Of a stretch of 64,000 bases of DNA, positions 35,308-43,752 are shown in pieces. Source of the DNA: Alloacidobacterium dinghuense (GTDB lineage: Bacteria > Acidobacteriota > Terriglobia > Terriglobales > Acidobacteriaceae); contig NZ_CP060394.1 in assembly GCF_014274465.1 (NCBI RefSeq), forward strand, positions 1,116,001-1,180,000, read 5' to 3'. Every line of letters starts with the position of its first letter. The first letter of the stretch is position 1. A model generated the notes under the pieces. It worked only from the letters and a program-made list of their open reading frames with translations, was not told the DNA's origin and did no database searches. The position numbers and the translations under genes were made by a program.

Positions 35308-35697
35308 TTATCGCCGTCCGTGCATCTGTCGCTGGCCTCGGAAGCCAATGATGAGTGCCGCAACGATGGTGGAAAAGAGCAACAGCACGAGAACCATCAC
35401 CATGCCGGGCAGCTCAAACCACTGCTCACCGCCAAGAAAGTCGTCCACGCTGCTCCAGATCGCAGGCGTTAGAACCATCGCAAACACAGCGATCGTCAGC
35501 AGGACAACCGCCATATTCCGGCGACTGCGCCGCCGCTGCTCGCGCAATTCAGCCGCAGCCAGCATCACGGCACGCCGCGTCCGCTGAACCACCTTCATGT
35601 CGGCGGCGGCATTCATGCCCGCCAGCATTTCGATGATCTGTGGATCTGCATTCCGCCAATCAGCTTGTGGATTTGTAAGGGGTCCCGGCTGCTTCAC
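35308..35697 (-). CDS. Two-helix membrane protein, candidate sigma-factor regulator
   Basis: 129 residues: an N-terminal soluble region of about 60 residues with basic helical stretch RTRRAVMLAAAELREQRRRSRR, then two membrane helices (NMAVVLLTIAVFAMVLTPAIW and GMVMVLVLLLFSTIVAALII). It overlaps the sigma-factor gene by 4 bases, a position usually held by an anti-sigma factor, yet it lacks the zinc-finger HxxxCxxC motif. Possibly a non-zinc anti-sigma; not proven. Confidence 0.6.
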   Translation of the reverse strand: MKQPGPLTNPQADWRNADPQIIEMLAGMNAAADMKVVQRTRRAVMLAAAELREQRRRSRRNMAVVLLTIAVFAMVLTPAIWSSVDDFLGGEQWFELPGMVMVLVLLLFSTIVAALIIGFRGQRQMHGRR

Positions 35698-36383
35698 AAA
35701 GCCTCCTGTTGCCGGGTCATCGCTTCAAGCCGTGGCTTCAGCGCAGCCAGCCCGCGATACAAACGCGATTTCACCGTGGACAACGGAGCTGCCGTTACAT
35801 GGGCGATCTCATCGAGCGAAAGCTCCTCGTGAAAACGCAGGACTAGCACTTCGCGGTGAAGCGGATCGAGAGTCAAGAGCAGCTTGGCCACAAGCTGGCC
35901 ATTTTCATATCCCTGGTAAAGCTCAAACGGATTCGGCCCGTTGCTGGGCACCTCGAATGCGCGCTCATCTTCGGCGTTCTCGCACAATTCGTCGAGGCTC
36001 ACCATTGTCCGTTTGCGCCGCATATCGATGACGAGATTGCGCGCGATGGTAAAGAGCCAGGTATCGAAGCGGGCGTTGCCGTTGTATTGCGCACCGCGCA
36101 TCAGCACCCGCATCCACGTTTCCTGAAAGAGATCTTCCGCGACTTCGCGGTTGCCCGTCAGATACAGCAGGTAGCGCAGCAGTCGATGCTGATACTGCAC
36201 GATCAACTCGTCAAGCAGGCCTTCATCGTGTCGCTTCAGTCCTTGCGCGATCAGGACATTCTCCTGTCGCGACTGTGCCGTCAATGAGATGGAGGCTGTG
36301 CTCATACTAGGTTGAGAGACGGACTCTGAACCGCCAAAGACTCTCTTGGAGAGAAAATTCTGCACTTTTTCAATCGGACTCAT
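35694..36383 (-). CDS. ECF RNA polymerase sigma factor
   Basis: A 229-residue sigma-70 family protein with an unusual N-terminal extension of about 45 polar residues. Region 2 is seen in LLDELIVQYQHRLLRYLLYL, AEDLFQETWMRVLMRGAQY and FDTWLFTIARNLVIDMRRK; region 4 in LLTLDPLHREVLVLRFHEELSLDEIAHVTAAPLSTVKSRLYRGLAAL. Likely senses envelope or stress conditions with its two downstream membrane proteins. Confidence 0.9.
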   Translation of the reverse strand: MSPIEKVQNFLSKRVFGGSESVSQPSMSTASISLTAQSRQENVLIAQGLKRHDEGLLDELIVQYQHRLLRYLLYLTGNREVAEDLFQETWMRVLMRGAQYNGNARFDTWLFTIARNLVIDMRRKRTMVSLDELCENAEDERAFEVPSNGPNPFELYQGYENGQLVAKLLLTLDPLHREVLVLRFHEELSLDEIAHVTAAPLSTVKSRLYRGLAALKPRLEAMTRQQEAL

Positions 36384-36495
36384 AGCAAATTCCCGGCGGC
36401 GGATGAGAGCACGTGGCGCAACTTTAGGAGCGATCCGCTAACACTCTTATTATCCGGCACATAGATACGATGCCGCAAGAGATACACTAGACTCA

Positions 36496-37287
36496 ATGGA
36501 AGTTCTTTACGGGCTGCATCCGGTGGAGGAGGCTCTGCGCGCCGGAAGCCGCCAGTTCGACCACGTCTGCGTCGCCCGCGAGCGGCATGACCAGCGCCTG
36601 CAGCGTATCATCGACGCCTGCCGCGAATCCGGCGTCCGCCTCCGCTTCGAGCCGCGTGACCACCTCACCAAACTTGCCAAAACTCCCGGGCACCAGGGCG
36701 TGGTCGCCGTCGTCCGGGCCAAAGCTACGCTTGAGCTGGAAGATCTTCTCGACGGCCTCGCAGGGAAGTCGCGCCTGCTGCTGGCTCTCGATGGCGTGGA
36801 AGACCCGCAAAATCTGGGTGCGCTTCTGCGCACAGCCGATGGGGCCGGGGCTGACGGCGTCATCCTCACCGAACGCCGTTCCGCGCCTCTGAGCCCGGTC
36901 GCCATCAAGGCTTCAGCCGGAGCAGCCGAGCACGTGCCCATCGCCCGCGTCGTAAACCTGAGCCGGGCGCTTGAGCAGCTCAAGGAGCACGACCTCTGGT
37001 GCGTTGGGCTCGACGAGCGCGGAACGATGTCTTACGAGGAATTCGATTTCACGTCTAACTGTGTGCTGGTTCTGGGACGGGAGGGTGCAGGCCTGCACGA
37101 TCTGGTGCGGCGGCACTGCGATCACCTGCTGCGCATTCCCATGGCGGGCAATGTGGCGTCGCTGAACGTGTCAGTGGCAGGGGCCGTGGTCCTGTATGAA
37201 GCCGCCCGGCAACGGCGCGAAGCAAAGGCCGAGCCGAAGGTTATAGCCCCTGCAAAAAAGAAAGAGCAAAAAGGTTTAGGTTCATGA
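36496..37287 (+). CDS. rlmB: 23S rRNA 2'-O-ribose methyltransferase (RlmB/TrmH family)
   Basis: A 263-residue SPOUT-class enzyme. The substrate-binding domain begins MEVLYGLHPVEEALRAG; the catalytic domain has LLALDGVEDPQNLGALLRTAD, the catalytic NxGA.xRT motif, then CVLVLGREGAGL and IPMAGNVASLNVSVAGAVVLYE, the knot. RlmB methylates G2251 of 23S rRNA in Escherichia coli; the site here is inferred. The stop overlaps the next gene by 4 bases. The C-terminal tail is lysine-rich. Confidence 0.93.
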   Translation: MEVLYGLHPVEEALRAGSRQFDHVCVARERHDQRLQRIIDACRESGVRLRFEPRDHLTKLAKTPGHQGVVAVVRAKATLELEDLLDGLAGKSRLLLALDGVEDPQNLGALLRTADGAGADGVILTERRSAPLSPVAIKASAGAAEHVPIARVVNLSRALEQLKEHDLWCVGLDERGTMSYEEFDFTSNCVLVLGREGAGLHDLVRRHCDHLLRIPMAGNVASLNVSVAGAVVLYEAARQRREAKAEPKVIAPAKKKEQKGLGS

Positions 37288-39194
37288 AGGTAGTAACGCC
37301 GCTTCTGGCGGCAGTTGTATGCAGTGCCGTTGTCTTCGCGCAGCAGGCTCCCAGTTCACAAACTCAGGCGAAGCCAGCCGCAACGCAGGAACAGGCGCAG
37401 CCCACGTCTCAGGACGATCAGCTGCCGCCCCCGCGCGGCAAGGTCTTGTTCTCGCGCTCGTCGAAAGACGCTCAGCAGCCTGAGGCGAAAGAGGCGGAAT
37501 CGGCAAATGCGAAGGTGAGTGACACAGAGCGTTCAGCGGTAACTTTCACCGCCTACGATCTCGACGTGCATCTGCAACTCAAGGAGCAGGGAATCGCCGT
37601 CCGCGCGAGAGTGACGGTTCGCAACGACGGTAGCCAGGCACTCACTCAGCTTCCGCTGCAGCTCTCGTCATCCCTCAAGTTTGAAAGCATCAGCATCGAG
37701 GGCCAGAAGCTCGCCTTCAGCCAGCAGATCATCAACAGCGATGCCGACCATACGGGCCAGCTGCGTGAAGTTGTTGTAGTCTTGCCGAAGCCGCTCGCTC
37801 CCCAATCAGAGCAGTCGCTCAATGTCGTATATAGCGGCGCGATTCCAGCCTCGACCAAGAGACTCGAAGACATAGGCACGCCAGCCGACCTTGCGCAACA
37901 GTCTGACTGGGATGAAATCTCTGAGGACTTCACCGGGCTGCGCGGTTTTGGCGACGTGGTCTGGTATCCGGTATCGTCTGTGCCGCAAGCTTTGGGCGAG
38001 GGCGCAAAGCTTTTCACCGAGATTGGGCGTCAGAAGCTGCGCTCGCAGAACGCGCAGGTTTCGATGCGGGTAACTGCCGAGTACATCGGAACGGCTCCGA
38101 ATTCCGCGGTCATCGATGGCCACTTCATCGCCGTTCAGGCTCCCGCGGTCACGCCTACGGCGTCCTTCCCTGGCGTCGTCACATTTTCACTACCGGCAAC
38201 ACGCCTCGGTTTTGGCACACTCGACCTCTTTCTTGCCACCCGCATTACGCATGAAGCGAATGGCATACGTGTTCTCGCCGCCGACTATGACGAACCGAAC
38301 GTGCAGGGCTATCTGACTGCGGCCACCATGGTGCAACCGCTCATCGAGCAGTGGCTCGGCAGCAAGCCGAAAGAGCCTCTTACCATCTTCGACCTGCCCG
38401 ATAAGCACGCCGCCGCCTTTGAGCAGGGAGCCGTGACCGCTACCGGTCTGCAGGCGCTTGAGCCGCAGGATCTGGCCAACGCGCTAAGCCACGGCATGGC
38501 GCATGCGTATTTCGAATCTCCGCGTCAGTGGCTGAATGAAGGTGTGGCGAATTTTCTGGGCACGCTCTGGATCGAGCAGACCAAAGGCCGCGATGCCGCG
38601 CTCGAACATCTCGAAGCATCGCGCGGTGCACTGGCGGTAGGCGAGCCTTCAAGCCCTGGCGAGGGCTCGGGGCAACCCCTGATCGAGGCAGCCGATGCTG
38701 TCTACTACCGCAACAAATCCACCTATGTGCTTTGGATGCTCCGCGATCTGGCTGGAGACAAAGCTCTCGCGGCAGCCCTGCGCGCCTACGACCCAAAGCA
38801 GGACACAGCACCCGAATACTTCGAGCATTTGGTCGAGCAGGCCAGCGGCAAGGATTTGAAGTGGTTCTTCGACGATTGGGTCTATCACGACAAAGGACTA
38901 CCCGATCTATCCATCGCCGCCATTTACCCGGCAACGTCATCGCAATCGGGGCAGTATATCGTGGCCATCGACCTCGCGAACGACGGCTACGCCGCAGCAG
39001 AGGTGCCGGTTACGGTGCGCTCGCAGGCGTCAACGCAAACGGTGCGTGTGCAGATTCCCGCGCGTTCCAAAGTGACGCACCGCATGCTCGTTCAGGGATT
39101 GCCAACCGAGGTGATCGTAAACGATGGCGTCGTGCCGGAGCTGCAGGCCAGTGTTCACCGGCACGACATCAATATGACGGATGGCAAGCAGTAA
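37284..39194 (+). CDS. Degenerate M1/MA-like (gluzincin) peptidase
   Basis: A 636-residue secreted protein: signal (VTPLLAAVVCSAVVFAQQ), Pro/Gln/Ala-rich linker, an aminopeptidase N-like beta-sandwich (ITFTAYDLDVHLQLKEQG-type beginning near residue 88) and a gluzincin-like domain. The zinc-site segment is LSHGMAHAYFESPRQWLNEGVANF with His403, His407 and Glu419. The position normally held by the catalytic glutamate of HExxH is Gly404. The zinc ligands look kept, but water activation would be lost. The C-terminus (QTVRVQIPARSKVTHRMLVQG) is beta-rich. Coupled to rlmB by overlap. Binding or chaperone-like function is possible. Confidence 0.78.
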   Translation: MKVVTPLLAAVVCSAVVFAQQAPSSQTQAKPAATQEQAQPTSQDDQLPPPRGKVLFSRSSKDAQQPEAKEAESANAKVSDTERSAVTFTAYDLDVHLQLKEQGIAVRARVTVRNDGSQALTQLPLQLSSSLKFESISIEGQKLAFSQQIINSDADHTGQLREVVVVLPKPLAPQSEQSLNVVYSGAIPASTKRLEDIGTPADLAQQSDWDEISEDFTGLRGFGDVVWYPVSSVPQALGEGAKLFTEIGRQKLRSQNAQVSMRVTAEYIGTAPNSAVIDGHFIAVQAPAVTPTASFPGVVTFSLPATRLGFGTLDLFLATRITHEANGIRVLAADYDEPNVQGYLTAATMVQPLIEQWLGSKPKEPLTIFDLPDKHAAAFEQGAVTATGLQALEPQDLANALSHGMAHAYFESPRQWLNEGVANFLGTLWIEQTKGRDAALEHLEASRGALAVGEPSSPGEGSGQPLIEAADAVYYRNKSTYVLWMLRDLAGDKALAAALRAYDPKQDTAPEYFEHLVEQASGKDLKWFFDDWVYHDKGLPDLSIAAIYPATSSQSGQYIVAIDLANDGYAAAEVPVTVRSQASTQTVRVQIPARSKVTHRMLVQGLPTEVIVNDGVVPELQASVHRHDINMTDGKQ

Positions 39195-39212
39195 GCTGCT
39201 TGCCCCGGTGTG

Positions 39213-40262
39213 TTAATTCGCGTTCAGTGAAGCCATGTCGATCACGAAGCGATAGCGCACATCGCTTTTCAGCACGCGCTCATAGGCTTCGTTGACCTTC
39301 TGGATCGGGATCACTTCGATATCGCTGACGATGTTGTGCTTTCCGCAGAAGTCGAGCATCTCCTGCGTCTCGGGGATGCCGCCGATTGCGGAGCCTGCCA
39401 GGCTGCGGCGTCCAAGCACGAGTGCAAACTGAGCAATCGACGCCGGTTTGTCCGGAAGACCGACAACAACCAGCGATCCATCCACCTTCAGCAGTTCGAG
39501 GTACGGGTTCAGATCCATATCCGAACCGACCGTGTTGATGATGAGATCAAACGACCGTGCAAGCTTTTCAAACGTTTTCGGATCAGATGTCGCGTAGTAG
39601 TGATCAGCGCCCAACCGTTTGCCGTCTTCCTGCTTACGCAGCGACTGGCTCAGGACCGTCACTTCAGCCCCGAGAGCGTGTGCAAGCTTCACGCCCATGT
39701 GCCCAAGTCCGCCCAGGCCTACAATCGCGACTTTCTTTCCAGGTCCCGCATTCCAATGTTTGAGAGGGGAATACAGCGTGATACCTGCGCAGAGAAGCGG
39801 CGCAACGCCATCCAGCGGAAGATTGTCCGGCAAGCGCAGAACATAGTTTTCATCGGTCACAATCTTGTTGGAGTAGCCGCCGAAGGTCGGCTCGCCGTCC
39901 TTCTCCTTGGCGTTATAGGTCCAGACAGCGCCGACCGCGCAATACTGCTCCAGACCCTCTTTGCATTGCTCACAAGTGCGACACGAATCGACGAAACAGC
40001 CGATACCGACCTTGTCGCCGACCTTGAACTTCGTAACCTTGCTGCCAACACCAGTGACAATTCCGGCAATCTCATGGCCCGGCACCATGGGGAAGATTGC
40101 GCCGCCCCACTCGTCGCGCGCCTGATGAATATCGGAATGGCAGATGCCACAATATTTAATCTCAATGGCTACATCGTGTTCGCGCTGCTCGCGGCGCTCA
40201 AAAGAATAAGGCTGAAGTGGAGCCTTGGCGACGGCAGCGGCATAACCCTTTGCATTCGGCAT
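39213..40262 (-). CDS. Zinc-dependent NAD(P) alcohol dehydrogenase (CAD/YahK type)
   Basis: 349 residues of the MDR superfamily. Catalytic zinc motif [16 protein letters not shown] and [12 protein letters not shown], structural zinc cysteines in [15 protein letters not shown], and the Rossmann motif [14 protein letters not shown]. The overall pattern matches the cinnamyl-alcohol dehydrogenase/YahK group, which reduces aldehydes with NADPH. Substrate unknown. It converges on the M1-like gene 18 bases away. Confidence 0.93.
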   Translation of the reverse strand: MPNAKGYAAAVAKAPLQPYSFERREQREHDVAIEIKYCGICHSDIHQARDEWGGAIFPMVPGHEIAGIVTGVGSKVTKFKVGDKVGIGCFVDSCRTCEQCKEGLEQYCAVGAVWTYNAKEKDGEPTFGGYSNKIVTDENYVLRLPDNLPLDGVAPLLCAGITLYSPLKHWNAGPGKKVAIVGLGGLGHMGVKLAHALGAEVTVLSQSLRKQEDGKRLGADHYYATSDPKTFEKLARSFDLIINTVGSDMDLNPYLELLKVDGSLVVVGLPDKPASIAQFALVLGRRSLAGSAIGGIPETQEMLDFCGKHNIVSDIEVIPIQKVNEAYERVLKSDVRYRFVIDMASLNAN

Positions 40263-40322
40263 GTTTTATGTCTCTTTCCAGGTAAAAATTTTTCAGGGGA
40301 TTGATTGTCTAAGAACGAAAAT

Positions 40323-40337
40323 GGCGCCCACGGCGCC
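40323..40337 (-). terminator. Probable terminator after the anti-sigma gene
   Basis: GGCGCC (40323-40328) and GGCGCC (40332-40337) around a 3-base loop, followed on the minus strand by ATTTTCG, about 50 bases after the anti-sigma gene stop. Confidence 0.5.
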
Positions 40338-40387
40338 GAAATTATGACTAATTTACAGATGATCCATCGGGGCAGATGGATGCGAAA

Positions 40388-41068
40388 TCAGCCCTGGACA
40401 GAGACGCCGGAAAAGGAGAGAACAACAAGTCCGCGGACAGGCTGGCCAAAGAAGCGCGCCGGCTCAAAGACGCTGAAGAGCAACTGGTTCTCGACCTGGG
40501 AGCGCGTATGGGCGTCATTGGGACCGGAGACAATCTCGTAGTCATACACACGGCCGTTGCCGTTGACATAGGCCTCAACCACAACCGGGTTGTCGCGATC
40601 GCCGATCGCAGACGTGGCAGCCGCCATATTCGAATAGAGATAATGCGGACCCGAGGCATCGCCGAGCGGCTGATCGCCTGCCGAAGCCGGTTCAGGAGCG
40701 GCGACTGCGCCTACCAGCAGGCCGACGGTACCGATCAACAGAATAGCGCTGGCGAAGCCTGCCGACGCCTGTAGCAGAAAAGGGGCAACTGTGTTCTGCC
40801 AGCGCACCTGCCACCGCGCCAGATTCCGTTTCGGCGAGTTTGTCTTCTCCTGCGAAATCGCGACACGCAGACGCAGTGCCAGGTCGGCGGGAGCCTTCGC
40901 CGGACCGAGATCGGCAAGCATCCGCTGCGCACTGCGCCAGCGGTCGAACTCAACGGAGCACTTTCTGCACGACCCCAGATGTGCAGCCACGCCCTGCATG
41001 GCAATTCCGGTCAGCGCCCCGTCAAGGTATTCCGAGAACTGAGCGCGAATGCTGCTGCATTTGCTCAT
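40388..41068 (-). CDS. Anti-sigma factor, zinc finger plus TonB-C-like domain
   Basis: 226 residues. An N-terminal zinc-binding anti-sigma domain has the HxxxCxxC motif in AAHLGSCRKC; a single membrane helix follows (ASAGFASAILLIGTVGLLVGAVAA, about residue 105); the periplasmic part has NPVVVEAYVNGNGRVYDYEIVSGP and FEPARFFGQPVRGLVVLSF, which resembles the TonB C-terminal fold (VxxxV..G.V...V..SG and ..W.P...G.PV...V.V.F). Overlap of 4 bases with the sigma-factor gene fits a cognate pair. The TonB-like part is by eye only. Confidence 0.78.
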   Translation of the reverse strand: MSKCSSIRAQFSEYLDGALTGIAMQGVAAHLGSCRKCSVEFDRWRSAQRMLADLGPAKAPADLALRLRVAISQEKTNSPKRNLARWQVRWQNTVAPFLLQASAGFASAILLIGTVGLLVGAVAAPEPASAGDQPLGDASGPHYLYSNMAAATSAIGDRDNPVVVEAYVNGNGRVYDYEIVSGPNDAHTRSQVENQLLFSVFEPARFFGQPVRGLVVLSFSGVSVQG

Positions 41069-41775
41069 TGGGCCTCCTTTGCAACGCAGGCAACCGCAGA
41101 TACAGGCCGCCGTGCGGCGCCAGCCGGGCGCTTGGCGGCAGCTTCAGCAAATGGGGCAAGCCGAGCTTTGATCGTGGCGCGGCCGCGCATCAGGCGCGAC
41201 TTCACTGTGCCAAGCTGAACATTCAGAATCTCGGCGATCTCTTCGTAGGCCAGTCCTTCGATGTCACGCAGGATCAGGACAGTGCGGAACGGCTCAGAGA
41301 TTTCCCGCAGCTCCGCTTCCACGCGGGCGCGGATTTCCGCATGCGCGGCAAGATCAAAGGGCGACTCATTCAAGTCGACCAGAGTGTCTTTAATACAGAG
41401 CGGCTGGCCATCCGCTGAGTGGCCGGTTTCGGCCTCGATGGTAACTTCCTGACGGCAATGGCGCGACCACCAGCGGCGCCGGTTCGAAGCCTCGTGTAGC
41501 GCAATGCGGTACATCCACGTGCGTAGGCTCGATTCGCCATGAAAACCACCAACGCCGCGAAATACTTTGATGAAAACATCCTGCGTCACATCGGCGGCAT
41601 CGGCAGGGTTCTGCAGCATGCGTGCGATGACGCTATAGATCGGCTGGTGATAAGTCGAGATCAGCCACGCAAAGGCCTCTTCAGAGCCCGCTTTGAGCTC
41701 CGCAACGACATCCGCCTCGTCAGGCCGGATTACTACAACGCCTGCCAGATTTCCCACTACTGTTCCTGCTTGCAC
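41065..41775 (-). CDS. ECF RNA polymerase sigma factor (RpoE-like)
   Basis: A 236-residue sigma factor with region 2 (FAWLISTYHQPIYSVIARML, ADVTQDVFIKVFRGV, LRTWMYRIALHEASNRRRW) and region 4 (LREISEPFRTVLILRDIEGLAYEEIAEILNVQLGTVKSRLMRGRATI). The upstream gene of a two-gene operon with a zinc-finger anti-sigma factor, as in typical RpoE-RseA style modules. The first 20 residues are hydrophobic and may be overcalled. Confidence 0.93.
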   Translation of the reverse strand: MQAGTVVGNLAGVVVIRPDEADVVAELKAGSEEAFAWLISTYHQPIYSVIARMLQNPADAADVTQDVFIKVFRGVGGFHGESSLRTWMYRIALHEASNRRRWWSRHCRQEVTIEAETGHSADGQPLCIKDTLVDLNESPFDLAAHAEIRARVEAELREISEPFRTVLILRDIEGLAYEEIAEILNVQLGTVKSRLMRGRATIKARLAPFAEAAAKRPAGAARRPVSAVACVAKEAQ

Positions 41776-41986
41776 CTCTCGGTATCCTCCTACAGTAACA
41801 AATAGTCTGGGATTCTGGCATCTCCCACACCACAGCAGCGAGCACGTACTGATACGACCGCCTGTCGGAGGCCCATTTCAGGTCTGCAATCAAGCCGCCG
41901 GCGGCCGAGTGTCTCGCTCACTCTGCCTGCTTAGACACCGGGTAGGGCGGTTTGGGTTCCTGGAAAAAAACAGCGAAGAACCGACC

Positions 41987-42235
41987 AGCTGGTAAAGCGG
42001 TTAGCTAAAGGCCGGTCAGCCGATAAAGCGGTCAGCGAGTCCAGCGCGGCCTTCGGCGCAAGCAAGTCCGGTCAGCCCTACTGGATATCTCTTCAACGAC
42101 TTGTCATCCTGAGCGAAGCGAAGGATCTGCTTTTTGGGGGTTATGGCAATATGCTCGGCGCTAAGAAGCTGACTTGCTGACTCGCTCGGCGCCGAAGGCC
42201 CGCTAACCGCTTCTTAGCTGACCGCATTACCAGCT
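41987..42235. repeat. Imperfect inverted repeat region, family D, in the gap 41776-42213
   Basis: This 438-base gap has no gene. Its right half is a large imperfect inverted repeat: AGCTGGTAAAGCGGTTAGC (41987-42005) is mirrored in pieces by GCTAACCGCTT (42202-42212) and ACCAGCT (42229-42235), and GGCCTTCGGCGC (42048-42059) by GCGCCGAAGGCC (42189-42200). Units of the AAGCGGTCAGC type recur several times. A family A element sits in the centre. The right arm runs into the tdk reading frame. 41776-41986 shows nothing recognisable. Confidence 0.7.
42104..42137. repeat. Family A repeat copy
   Basis: TCATCCTGAGCGAAGCGAAG followed by GATCTGCTTTTTGGGG. It lies between the two arms of the family D inverted repeat, like an insert or a loop. 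Confidence 0.65.
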
Positions 42236-42840
42236 GAAACCGGCAACTCCAGCTGCTCTGAATCAGCAAACGGCTCAAAGTGCGCCCGGCAGCGCGCTTC
42301 GTACAGCCCCGCTGCGCCCACCACCACCAGCTCTTGGCTACCCCCCAGTCGCTGCGTATGAATCGCCGGAGCACCGCAACGCATGCAGACAGCCGAGAGC
42401 TTTACCACCTCATCCGCCACCGCCATCAGGTCCGGAATGGGCCGAAATGGTTCCCCGGCAAAGGTCGTATCCAGCCCTGCAATCAAAACGCGCTTGCCCA
42501 GATGCATCAGCTCCAGTGACAGGGGCAACAGGCTCTCATCGAAGAACTGCGCTTCATCGATGCCGATCACCTCCACCTGATCGATCTGCGCGAACAAGAC
42601 TTCCCGCAGCCGCTCAACGTCGGCAACCACGCAGGCGTCATGCGTCTGTGCGCTGTGTGAGGCAATCGCTGTCTTGTGATAGCGGAGATCGATATCCGGC
42701 TTGAAACAGACAATGCGCTGCCTTGCAATCTTTGCCCGCTTTAGCCGCCGGATCAGCTCTTCGGATTTTCCGGAAAACATCGGTCCGGTGATGACTTCAA
42801 TGCGTCCCGGCTGCACTGCCGGTGTCCCTGGCACCATCAT
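42214..42840 (-). CDS. tdk: Thymidine kinase (type II)
   Basis: A 208-residue zinc-containing thymidine salvage kinase. P-loop ITGPMFSGKSEELIRRL at the N-terminus, the acidic Walker B-like VEVIGIDEAQFFDESL, GLDTTFAGEPF (lid) and zinc cysteines in CMRCGAPAI and YEARCRAHF. The start overlaps the kdsA stop by 4 bases. The last residues (VSAGNAVS) are encoded within a family D repeat, so the C-terminus appears to have been replaced by repeat sequence. Confidence 0.93.
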   Translation of the reverse strand: MMVPGTPAVQPGRIEVITGPMFSGKSEELIRRLKRAKIARQRIVCFKPDIDLRYHKTAIASHSAQTHDACVVADVERLREVLFAQIDQVEVIGIDEAQFFDESLLPLSLELMHLGKRVLIAGLDTTFAGEPFRPIPDLMAVADEVVKLSAVCMRCGAPAIHTQRLGGSQELVVVGAAGLYEARCRAHFEPFADSEQLELPVSAGNAVS

Positions 42841-43667
42841 TCAGCAGTCACCTTTGCGTGGGCGGCCTCGTGAATGGCAAGCAGCGTCTCCAGCAATCCG
42901 TGAAGGTACTTCAGATCGAGCGCGTTGGCTCCATCCGACTTTGCCTCTGCCGGATTGTCATGCACTTCAAGAAAGATGCCATCTACACCGGCGGCAACCG
43001 CCGCGCGTGTAAGCACCGGAATAAACTCCGGCTGTCCTCCGGAAACGCCGTTCGCAGCGGAAGGTGTCTGTACCGAGTGCGTACCGTCGAAGACGACAGG
43101 CGCAAGCTTCCGCATGATGGGAAGAGAACGCATGTCTACGACGAGATTGTTGTACCCGAAGCTTGCGCCGCGCTCGGTCAGGAAGAAGCGGTTGTTGCCC
43201 GTCGTCTGCAGCTTGCCAACGGTGTGCTTCATGTCCCAGGGCGCCACAAACTGGCCCTTCTTCACGTTGACGGCACGGCCCGTGCGGCCGGCGGCCAGAA
43301 TCAGATCCGTCTGGCGGCAGAGAAACGCCGGAATCTGCAGCACGTCCGCGCCTTCAGCGGCAATTTCGCAATGCCCGGGCTCATGGACATCGGTCAGGAC
43401 TGGGAGCCCAGTGGCTTCAGCCAGACGGCGCAGGATCGCCGTGCCTTCTTTCAGGCCGGGACCGCGAAAGCTCTCGACGGATGTTCGGTTGGCCTTGTCG
43501 TAAGAAGCTTTGAAGATATAGGGGACACCAAGACCAGACGTGATGCGCTGGATGGCATCCGCCATTTTGCGCACATGCGCTTCGCTTTCAATGACGCAGG
43601 GCCCGGCGATCAGAAACAGCTTGCCAGAGCCGACATGTACGTTACCAACTTCGAATTCGTGACTCAC
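42837..43667 (-). CDS. kdsA: 2-dehydro-3-deoxyphosphooctonate aldolase (KDO-8-P synthase)
   Basis: KdsA condenses phosphoenolpyruvate and arabinose-5-phosphate to KDO-8-phosphate for LPS. The 276-residue product has FLIAGPCVIESEAH, YIFKASYDKANRTS, FRGPGLKEG, TDVHEPG, LQIPAFLCRQTDL and the C-terminal DGTHSVQTPS. The GTG start at 43667 gives VSHEFEVGN; the frame is open to 43721, but that stretch holds a strong terminator of the upstream gene, so the longer start is rejected. It heads the kdsA-tdk operon. Confidence 0.92.
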   Translation of the reverse strand: MSHEFEVGNVHVGSGKLFLIAGPCVIESEAHVRKMADAIQRITSGLGVPYIFKASYDKANRTSVESFRGPGLKEGTAILRRLAEATGLPVLTDVHEPGHCEIAAEGADVLQIPAFLCRQTDLILAAGRTGRAVNVKKGQFVAPWDMKHTVGKLQTTGNNRFFLTERGASFGYNNLVVDMRSLPIMRKLAPVVFDGTHSVQTPSAANGVSGGQPEFIPVLTRAAVAAGVDGIFLEVHDNPAEAKSDGANALDLKYLHGLLETLLAIHEAAHAKVTAE

Positions 43668-43683
43668 ATTCTTGATTGAATCA

Positions 43684-43714
43684 CAAGAAAAGGCCCGCCG
43701 GTGAGGGCGGGCCC
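43684..43714 (-). terminator. Rho-independent terminator of the beta-propeller gene
   Basis: Stem GGCCCGCC (43692-43699) and GGCGGGCC (43706-43713), with TTTTCTTG following on the minus strand. It lies 39 bases past the stop of the gene at 43753 and just ahead of kdsA. Confidence 0.85.
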
Positions 43715-43752
43715 AGATCACAAAGGTAGTCGCGAAGCTGAGGAAAAATCAG

